From positions 1 to 14,375 of the forward strand of contig CALARN010000016.1 in NCBI GenBank assembly GCA_937889205.1: DNA of 14,375 nt. The letters run 5' to 3'. Source of the stretch: an uncultured bacterium. GTDB lineage: Bacteria; Patescibacteriota; Dojkabacteria; B142; OLB20. The position numbers were made by a program, and so were the translations under genes. This document shows, piece after piece, positions 1 to 5,839 of the stretch (position 1 is its first letter; each line of letters starts with the position of its first letter). Below the pieces are notes generated by a model. That model saw only the letters and a list, made by a program, of their open reading frames with translations, did not search any database and was not told the DNA's origin.

Positions 1-46
1 AGATATATCAGTGTGACTGGAGTTCAGACGTGTGCTCTTCCGATCT
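1..46 (+). other. Illumina TruSeq adapter left on the contig end (artefact)
   Basis: Bases 13-46 are identical to the 34-nt TruSeq read-2 adapter, which begins GTGACTGGAGTTC and ends CTCTTCCGATCT. Bases 1-4 (AGAT) are the end of the P7 flow-cell sequence. Bases 5-12 (ATATCAGT) sit exactly where an 8-nt i7 index belongs; the reverse complement, ACTGATAT, matches what I remember of TruSeq index 25. The stretch is synthetic read-through that was assembled onto the contig. Genomic DNA begins at about base 47, so nothing upstream of it should be annotated. Confidence 0.98.
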
Positions 47-51
47 TATTC

Positions 52-60
52 TGATATAAT
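52..60 (+). promoter_or_regulatory. Extended -10 promoter element for the wHTH/P-loop gene pair
   Basis: TGATATAAT is a perfect extended -10: TG, one base, then TATAAT at 55-60. Transcription would start near 66-68, giving a leader of about 16 nt before the ATG at 83. The -35 position (about 32-37) falls inside the adapter, so the upstream half of this promoter is missing from the assembly. The bases ATTCT just before it also precede the second -10 box at 2993. Confidence 0.6.
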
Positions 61-82
61 CTGACCCCATTAATCAATTAAA

Positions 83-1381
83 ATGAAAATGGTTAATTCT
101 TGGTACTTAGGAGTATTTAAGAACCTAGAAAAATATATAAAATTAAAAATTCCTTTTGAGATTATTCATTTCCCCTCTGCCGGGCTAACTTCGGCTATTA
201 GAAAAGCAGCCGAATATCTTAAAAAAAAGCATATTCACCCCGTAGTAATCGATTTTCGAGCAGGCTTATTCTCTGCACATACTGAAAATAAAGCCGAATT
301 TTACCGTATTGTAAAATCACATTGCGAGCAAACATTTAACAATGAACTAGAAGAAACAAAAGACAATAACTTATTTAAAAATTTAGAAAAAGCATTCTAT
401 AAGATTAATAAAGAAGGCGATGATGTTTTGTTAATACTAGAAACCAACGCCAAAGTTAATCCATACATTTTGTCTGAACTTAAAGACTTCTTAATCTTTA
501 TCGATAAACTAAGAGATCATACCGATGGCAAAATAAATATCATCATACTTACTACGCAACAACTATTTAATGATCGATTCCCCGCCCCCATACCGATGAT
601 ATCTCAATATTATAACTACTATAGAGCAGAAGATGAATTCTGGAACTTTAACAATACAATTTTCAAAATAAACTATCCTCAAGAAATTAAATCTCAATTA
701 TTTAAAAAAGCCGGTGGCATGGGCGCTTTAATTAAATATATTAATAGAGATCTAGAATTTTACTGTTTAAAACCAGAAGCGTTTATTGAAAGAAAAATTA
801 ATCACCAGTTTTTTGCTGATTTCATGAATCTTAAGATTAGATTAGATAGAATAAAATCACAGTTAACTCCTGAGATTATCGAAGTTATTGGAAAAATTGC
901 ACATAACCATCCTCTAAATAATGAAGATGCCCAAATTAGAGATGTATATTTGACCAAAACTGGTTTTTTAGATGAAACTAAAAGTATTCGTGGCGAAATA
1001 TTAGTTGAATATTTTAGGCTTTATAGTGGTATTTCGAGTACATTATCAGAATCTGAAGAGGGGCTACTTAATCAAGAAGCAAACGCACTCTTAAAAATCA
1101 ACGACAGCTTAAATATTCATTCAGTATCTGGACAAGTATGGAAAGATAATCAGAACTATTCAATTTTAACAGAAAAAGAATTACAAATTGTTAAAATACT
1201 GTTTCAAAATAGAGGAAAAGAAATCAGTAGAGAACAAATCGCTAAAATAATCTGGAAAGCGGAGGAATACTCTGATTGGGCATTAGATAAGCTAATTTCA
1301 AGAATTCGTAAGAAATTGAAGGACGCAAGACCACACAGCATCATCCGCACTAATAGAAAAAATGGATTTACACTCTGGTAA
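83..1381 (+). CDS. Regulator with degenerate ATPase-like domain and C-terminal OmpR/PhoB-type winged helix
   Basis: This 432-aa protein is probably a DNA-binding transcription regulator. Residues about 350-432 form an OmpR/PhoB-type winged helix: 'LTEKELQIVKIL', then 'ISREQIAKIIW', the recognition helix around 397-412 ('LDKLISRIRKKL') and the wing hairpin 'IIRTNRKNGFTLW'. The first 220 residues resemble a STAND/AAA-type fold that has lost its P-loop. The position where GxxxxGK[ST] is expected (about 30-39) reads FPSAGLTSAI; a Walker B-like strand 'DDVLLILE' lies at 113-120 and a sensor-like strand 'INIIILTT' at 151-158. A further helical segment at about 255-310 resembles the winged helix that often follows such ATPase domains. 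There is no receiver domain, so it is not a classical response regulator. The stop overlaps the next start as TAATG, which couples translation. The DNA-binding domain is confident; the ATPase relationship is inference. Confidence 0.8.
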   Translation: MKMVNSWYLGVFKNLEKYIKLKIPFEIIHFPSAGLTSAIRKAAEYLKKKHIHPVVIDFRAGLFSAHTENKAEFYRIVKSHCEQTFNNELEETKDNNLFKNLEKAFYKINKEGDDVLLILETNAKVNPYILSELKDFLIFIDKLRDHTDGKINIIILTTQQLFNDRFPAPIPMISQYYNYYRAEDEFWNFNNTIFKINYPQEIKSQLFKKAGGMGALIKYINRDLEFYCLKPEAFIERKINHQFFADFMNLKIRLDRIKSQLTPEIIEVIGKIAHNHPLNNEDAQIRDVYLTKTGFLDETKSIRGEILVEYFRLYSGISSTLSESEEGLLNQEANALLKINDSLNIHSVSGQVWKDNQNYSILTEKELQIVKILFQNRGKEISREQIAKIIWKAEEYSDWALDKLISRIRKKLKDARPHSIIRTNRKNGFTLW

Positions 1382-2946
1382 TGACTAAAGCACCAATACA
1401 AAACCCAACAATTCCTACTTACTTTCAAAGACAAGTATTAGAAAGAGCAGCTACTTCAAGATTTGGTGAGCCTCGTCTTGATATGATGCCCCCTCACAAT
1501 CCCGAAGGGGATCCTCTAACAGAGTTTGCGATAGCAACAATAATTAATCCCTCAATTAATAACCTAAACGATACCGATCCGGGCGGACCAAGATTCCCAG
1601 GTATAACGATAAGCGACCCACTTCCCCTTGCTTTAAAAGATGACGAAAGAAAAGAAAGAAAAGCTAGAGAATTACAGGGCTATATGAACGGAATACTACC
1701 AACAGTAATATGGGAGGGATTGCCATTCTCAACATCATACACTGGGCCAAAATCTTTAGGGATTGGAAATGTTAATCCTTCAAAAAAAGGAAATCATCGA
1801 ATTAATCTTGAAGAAAGAAGAGCAGAGCTAAACAAAAGAAGGAAATTGTCATTTATGGGAGAAAGTAGCAGTGGGAAATCAGCTTTAGCAGCACACCTTG
1901 AGCAGGTAGCTCATATTCTAATGACAGGGCAAGTCAATGCGACTATTCGAGATAATGAAGAATATCTTAATCCAATTAGAAATAGAAATGTTGCTAGATT
2001 TAATGCACCTACTGCAGAAATGTTTATGCAATCTTTGATGAAGATTGGGTTTAATAAAAATCAACTGCTGTTATTAGAATTGCCAGCAACTACCCCTATT
2101 CAAGACATTCCTGAAAACCTACGAGAGAAATTGAAAAATAATATCCCACACAGCTTGACAAACAGAGTAAAAATGTATTTATCTAGAAACAGACATTCTT
2201 TAGATAAGAATTTCCAATTAGAAGCGATTTTGCATTCATTTCCCAGAGAAAGCGTTTTATTTAGTAGTACGCAGGTTGATGCTTTGAGTTCTAATCCAGA
2301 AAAAGCCCAAGGGATAGTTACTCCAATAGCCCAAGATCCAAAATCAAAAAAAGACTTAATTGAGAACTTTTTATATTTATTGGACTTAGAATCGTCACCA
2401 GCTAAAAATGTACCTTTAAATACAAACTTTCCTGACAACCAGCATTATTTACATAGGAATCTGAGTGATATCTTCAACCACCTACCACCATTATTAAAAA
2501 GTATATATGCTTTTGGGGTTTTAAATCGTCAAGAAGTCATACCTATGTTACTACCGTTAAATCAAAGAATTGGAGGATTCAGTAGAACAATTGATCAAAC
2601 TAACCTTCCTGAACTACATCAAATGTTAGTTTTACTAAACTCAATGCAAACAAGCGACGGAATTGATAAGACCAAGAGCCAATTATCTCGATTGATAGCC
2701 GCAGTAAGATTTGATGCCGAATCTCTTGCCAAACATGCTATAAATCTTTGTCCAGATAAAGAACCGATTCTAACTAAACTAATAGAATTATGCGATTTTG
2801 CAGACACTCTCAAATCTATTGGCGAAAATACAAATGCAGCAATATTTGCAAACACCCTTTACCATAGCGCCATTTCACTTGTGATATTGGCACAACAAAC
2901 CAATGTTATCGAATTTTCAGACCCTCAACATTCTGACCTTTACTGA
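1381..2946 (+). CDS. Unrecognised P-loop NTPase or kinase-like protein
   Basis: I do not recognise the family of this 521-aa protein. Residues 1-150 are rich in Pro, Asn and charged residues and look largely disordered, with a basic/acidic stretch just before the fold. A perfect Walker A motif, GESSSGKS, occupies residues 160-167 after a hydrophobic strand. A candidate Walker B strand, 'QLLLLELP', lies at 228-235 and ends in Glu. The order P-loop, helix, and a second strand about 60 residues later would suit a P-loop kinase or a small AAA-type ATPase, but no LID or nucleotide-specificity motif is clear. The C-terminal 170 residues are predicted to be mainly helical. No membrane segment or signal peptide is seen. 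The start codon overlaps the stop of the winged-helix regulator, so the two products are probably made in step. The regulator lacks a P-loop and this protein has one, so they may form one functional unit; that is inference. Confidence 0.7.
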   Translation: MTKAPIQNPTIPTYFQRQVLERAATSRFGEPRLDMMPPHNPEGDPLTEFAIATIINPSINNLNDTDPGGPRFPGITISDPLPLALKDDERKERKARELQGYMNGILPTVIWEGLPFSTSYTGPKSLGIGNVNPSKKGNHRINLEERRAELNKRRKLSFMGESSSGKSALAAHLEQVAHILMTGQVNATIRDNEEYLNPIRNRNVARFNAPTAEMFMQSLMKIGFNKNQLLLLELPATTPIQDIPENLREKLKNNIPHSLTNRVKMYLSRNRHSLDKNFQLEAILHSFPRESVLFSSTQVDALSSNPEKAQGIVTPIAQDPKSKKDLIENFLYLLDLESSPAKNVPLNTNFPDNQHYLHRNLSDIFNHLPPLLKSIYAFGVLNRQEVIPMLLPLNQRIGGFSRTIDQTNLPELHQMLVLLNSMQTSDGIDKTKSQLSRLIAAVRFDAESLAKHAINLCPDKEPILTKLIELCDFADTLKSIGENTNAAIFANTLYHSAISLVILAQQTNVIEFSDPQHSDLY

Positions 2947-2953
2947 CATAAAC

Positions 2954-2980
2954 CTGACAGTATTCATCAAGCATTGTCAG
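2954..2980. repeat. Inverted repeat CTGACA-N15-TGTCAG
   Basis: Perfect 6-bp arms CTGACA (2954-2959) and TGTCAG (2975-2980) are separated by 15 bp, just past the end of the P-loop gene and upstream of the next -10 box. The left arm is also the last of three direct CTGAC copies, at 2933, 2943 and 2954, spaced 10 and 11 bp apart. No T-run follows, so it is a poor terminator and more plausibly a protein-binding site. Confidence 0.35.
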
Positions 2981-2991
2981 AATTGAATTCT
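2979..2991. promoter_or_regulatory. 13-bp palindrome abutting the second -10 box, possible operator
   Basis: AGAATT-G-AATTCT is a perfect 6-1-6 palindrome. It lies in the spacer of the promoter for the Gre-like gene and ends one base before TATAAT. A dimeric regulator bound here would cover the promoter. Its right half (ATTCT) also occurs directly upstream of the -10 box at 55-60; the matching left half there would fall in sequence lost to the adapter. It is AT-rich and short, so chance is possible. Confidence 0.35.
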
Positions 2992-2992
2992 A

Positions 2993-2998
2993 TATAAT
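2993..2998 (+). promoter_or_regulatory. -10 box (TATAAT) for the Gre-like gene pair
   Basis: A consensus TATAAT lies 49 bp before the ATG at 3048 and would give a leader of roughly 43 nt. No good -35 hexamer is found at 16-18 bp spacing; the nearest TTGACA-like sequence, TTGTCA at 2974-2979, is only 13 bp away. That suggests an activator-dependent or palindrome-controlled promoter. Confidence 0.5.
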
Positions 2999-3047
2999 CT
3001 TTTCAGTTTTATCGCCCCCTAAGACTTCTGATTATTAGAATTCAAAA

Positions 3048-3500
3048 ATGAAAGAAAAGAATAAAATTCTTGATTATTTAAATGAAGAACATCAAATACT
3101 TATCTCTAGACGAGATGAGCTGATGAATAAAGTTGAAGTTGAGAGAGATGAGTATGAAGAAGATGAACCAAATCCAGTATTAGATGATTGTATTTCAGAA
3201 CTTCACAGTATTGTTGATAATATTTTCCACCTTGAAAATGCAATTAGACATGTAAAAAGTAATGCAGCTCAGGCAAGAAAAAAGGGTGACGTTGTTAAGA
3301 TTGGCGACTTAATCACCCTTAAAGATAAACAGCAAAAAAAGCAAGTGTACATTTCACATTCCTTTGGCTATGTGAACCCAAGACTAGGAATAATTTCACC
3401 AGATTCGCCAATCGGGCAAGCAGTTTTAGGAAGCAAAATAGGCGAAACAATCAGCCTTTGCCTAAATGGTAATAATTTATCTTATGAGTTAACACCATAA
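3048..3500 (+). CDS. GreA/GreB-family transcript cleavage factor-like protein
   Basis: At 150 aa this is close to the usual GreA/GreB length of about 158. The C-terminal part (about 83-149) matches the Gre FKBP-like domain: 'VKIGDLITLKD', then 'ISPDSPIGQAVLGSKIGE' at 116-133, the segment where Gre proteins read like 'SPIARALIGKEVGD'. The N-terminal part can form the antiparallel coiled coil (helices about 5-36 and 47-75). Its turn is strongly acidic (E36-E40 and D46-D47), where GreA carries the acidic residues that reach into the RNA polymerase secondary channel to stimulate cleavage of backtracked RNA. The canonical 'GDLSENAEY' tip is not conserved, so an inhibitor-like or specialised Gre homologue is possible. 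No Shine-Dalgarno sequence is evident. It is followed after 2 bp by the next gene, so the two are probably cotranscribed. Confidence 0.75.
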   Translation: MKEKNKILDYLNEEHQILISRRDELMNKVEVERDEYEEDEPNPVLDDCISELHSIVDNIFHLENAIRHVKSNAAQARKKGDVVKIGDLITLKDKQQKKQVYISHSFGYVNPRLGIISPDSPIGQAVLGSKIGETISLCLNGNNLSYELTP

Positions 3501-3502
3501 CC

Positions 3503-3799
3503 ATGAACAATAGCTGGCCATTTAAAAAAATTACAGGAATAAATGGTGAGTTATTTCATATTAATAATAAGCCCTTTATGGTCAGAATTGCTCCGGATAT
3601 TGAAGTTGTACTTGATGATATTGTTGAATTTATTGAAGAAGATAAACATGGTGAAGTATTAAAGCAGCTAGGTAAAGTGATGAACATATTTTTCTTAGAA
3701 TCTACTCAGGCAATCATCGCCCAAATCGAACGCGAACCAGACAAAAAGATGATTGCCTTAGAGATTAGTAAAATTCGAAAAAACATTAATCAAGCTTAA
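3503..3799 (+). CDS. 98-aa protein of unknown function
   Basis: I do not recognise this protein. It appears to start with a short beta-rich part (residues about 7-40, with 'GELFHINNKPFMVRIAP') and continue as charged alpha helix to the end, with acidic residues at 39-51 and basic ones near the C-terminus. There is no signal peptide, membrane helix, cysteine or known catalytic motif. It begins 2 bp after the Gre-like gene with no ribosome binding site of its own, so it is probably translated by reinitiation and is the last gene of that operon. A role alongside the Gre-like factor is a guess from position alone. Confidence 0.65.
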   Translation: MNNSWPFKKITGINGELFHINNKPFMVRIAPDIEVVLDDIVEFIEEDKHGEVLKQLGKVMNIFFLESTQAIIAQIEREPDKKMIALEISKIRKNINQA

Positions 3800-3824
3800 A
3801 ATTTTCCAGATTTGAACTAGAAGT

Positions 3825-5813
3825 TTAATAACTTGGTGGTTGCTCTATCGTGGTTTCAATTCCACTTGCGGTTTTTAATATTTGTTTCTTTAGTTCAATC
3901 ATTTTCAATTCTCTCCCTACCATAATTTCATTAGCTTTTGCAAGTTCGGCCAATTTATCTTTAAGTAGTTGTTCAGATTTTTTTCTTTCAGTTATATCTT
4001 TAATGAAATTTGATACACCTATGACCTCTTTATTCATTACTACTGGGTTGAAAGCAACTTCGAAGAATATTTTATTACCATTTAAATTATATTCTAACTC
4101 AGTAATAAATTGATTATTATTTAATGCTTGAGTTATATTGCTTTCCCACCAACTCTCTTTTCCAGGAAAAATATACTCGTGAAAGTCTACACCTTGTTTT
4201 ACTTCTTTATGAAGCAATGTTGCGACTGCTTCTTTAAAAGCTTGATTAAAAATTAGAAGTTGCCAATTCTTATCTATGTATATAATAATATCTTTAGTAT
4301 TTTCCACAATGGCCCTTAAAGATGAACGGGTAGCGGTGTATTCTTCGTCTATCTTTCGAATTTCAGTAATATCTCTAACTGTTTCAATTGCACCTATAAC
4401 ATCACCTCTTTCATCATAAATTTTCTTTGCTGAAAGCCATAAAACCAAATCTTTTTTGCCATTTAAATCAGGGACTTTGATTATTCCTGAAAACTTGCCA
4501 GCTTCCTCTTTAACTTCTCCATAATAGTCAAGAGCTTCTTTATCATTGAAGAGAACGGCATGAATGAACATGAATCTCGACTGCTTATAAATCAAGTTAC
4601 CCAGATAATAGCCATCTTTCCCAACAACTTGCTCGCTCGTTATTCCAGTAATATCTTCTATCGCCTTATTCCAAAAAACTACAATACCATCTTTATCTAC
4701 AACAAATGAACCGTCAGGTAAAGCTTCGAAAACTTCTGCAAACTTATGCTCTGACGCTTCAAGGCCTTTTTCAGCTCTTTTAATATCTGAAATATCTCGG
4801 AATATGATTAAAATTAGAGAGTCACTATTTGTTTCGTCATTTAGATGTGCAATTTCCACATTGAATGACCTTAAGTTCAGTTCTTGATTTTGGGTTAGTT
4901 CAAATTTACAATTTTGTTTAGTTCTTATAGCAGTAGTTATTTGTGGCCATTTACCAAATACATCTTCTGCATTATTCGATTTTACTAAGAAATTCCCAAA
5001 AAGATTCTTTGCTTCTTTATTAACCTCAATAATTTTTAAGTTCTTATTAATAATTATGACCCCGTCATCAAGATATGAAATAATCTGCGCTCTAATAGAT
5101 GGCAGCGATTCAAAAAGACTATATCTAAATATTGAAGACGCTAATAATAATGAAGTAAGCACAAATGCTAAAGGGGTAAGATCAATGCCAATTATGAAAT
5201 CAATCTTTAACAATGTCACAAAATTTGCCGCTAGGGGTATTAACAAAGCCAACACAATAAATAACAACCTTTTTTTCTCGGCACCATTTACTACTAATAA
5301 TTTTTTAATAAAAATGATTCCACCAATTGCAAGGCAACCATATGAATAGAATGTATGCAAATAAAACATCCAACCATAGATATTATTAGTCCTTAGCAAT
5401 GGCTGAGTTGCAACTATTATATGTTCTTGCCAATATTGATAATGTAACTCGTTTGTAAATACGGCAATCAAAGAAATCAGGGGGATTAAAAATAACAATT
5501 TCACCCAAAGATGCTTTGAAAACTGCACGTCTTTACCAATATAATCTAAAGCAAAAAGCAGAAAAAATGGCCCCAAGAAAACTATCCCTAAATAAGTGAA
5601 TTTTGAAAATATTATTGTAAAGGGTAATACTTGCGAAGCAACTTCAAAAGTCACAAAGAATGACCAAATAAACACAGCTGCTAGCAAAAGGGCGAAATAA
5701 TAAACCGATTTCATATAACGACGCTTCCAGGTATAAGCCATCAAAGAAAAAGCTACCACTGTTGACAATGCTAAAATTATGGCATGAAGATTAAAACTGA
5801 ATATCATTGTCAA
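3825..5813 (-). CDS. Membrane sensor with seven-helix N-terminus and three PAS domains, no kinase domain
   Basis: This 662-aa protein has about seven hydrophobic helices (roughly 7-28, 35-57, 66-90, 102-121, 147-170, 180-202, 208-229), matching the N-terminal 7TM module of many histidine kinases. Three PAS domains follow: about 245-345 ('DGVIIINKNLKIIEVN'), 353-485 ('PDGSFVVDKDGIVVFWN') and 497-612 ('IIIYIDKNWQLLIFN'). Each ends in a typical 'RDI..I' or 'KDITERK' linker. It finishes with a coiled coil (about 609-648) containing 'MVGRELKMIELKK'. No H-box, N-box or G-box is present, so it cannot phosphorylate by itself. It is the last gene of the pilus operon, 26 bp after the complete kinase, and could act as a partner or input subunit for it. 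The longest frame starts with TTG at 5813; the ATG at 5807, with AAGG about 10 nt upstream, is the likelier start. Confidence 0.88.
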   Translation of the reverse strand: MTMIFSFNLHAIILALSTVVAFSLMAYTWKRRYMKSVYYFALLLAAVFIWSFFVTFEVASQVLPFTIIFSKFTYLGIVFLGPFFLLFALDYIGKDVQFSKHLWVKLLFLIPLISLIAVFTNELHYQYWQEHIIVATQPLLRTNNIYGWMFYLHTFYSYGCLAIGGIIFIKKLLVVNGAEKKRLLFIVLALLIPLAANFVTLLKIDFIIGIDLTPLAFVLTSLLLASSIFRYSLFESLPSIRAQIISYLDDGVIIINKNLKIIEVNKEAKNLFGNFLVKSNNAEDVFGKWPQITTAIRTKQNCKFELTQNQELNLRSFNVEIAHLNDETNSDSLILIIFRDISDIKRAEKGLEASEHKFAEVFEALPDGSFVVDKDGIVVFWNKAIEDITGITSEQVVGKDGYYLGNLIYKQSRFMFIHAVLFNDKEALDYYGEVKEEAGKFSGIIKVPDLNGKKDLVLWLSAKKIYDERGDVIGAIETVRDITEIRKIDEEYTATRSSLRAIVENTKDIIIYIDKNWQLLIFNQAFKEAVATLLHKEVKQGVDFHEYIFPGKESWWESNITQALNNNQFITELEYNLNGNKIFFEVAFNPVVMNKEVIGVSNFIKDITERKKSEQLLKDKLAELAKANEIMVGRELKMIELKKQILKTASGIETTIEQPPSY

Positions 5814-5839
5814 TTAACCTTAATTAAAAAATTAAATTC

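Noticed and set aside
1..46. A biological repeat, attachment site or promoter at the window start
   Set aside because: The sequence is a synthetic adapter over its whole length, so any -35-like hexamer there is meaningless.
83..1381. Classical two-component response regulator
   Set aside because: The OmpR-type winged helix is present, but the N-terminal part is too long and lacks the receiver's acidic pair, phosphoacceptor Asp context and conserved Lys.
2954..2980. Rho-independent terminator after the P-loop gene
   Set aside because: The stem is only 6 bp with a 15-nt loop and is followed by AATTGAATTC, not a T-run.
5056..5349. + strand open frame opposite the 7TM-PAS sensor (97 codons), and similar frames at 3850-4113, 10029-10346 and 11014-11361
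   Set aside because: They lie wholly or mostly inside well-supported genes on the other strand, show no domain or start signal, and their composition mirrors the antisense of hydrophobic helices or beta repeats.
3825..5813. The kinase-less sensor as a frameshifted or truncated histidine kinase
   Set aside because: No H-box or ATPase motifs occur in any frame in the 25 bp after it or in the oppositely oriented genes beyond; the protein ends in a coiled coil seen at the end of other PAS proteins. It looks like a complete gene.
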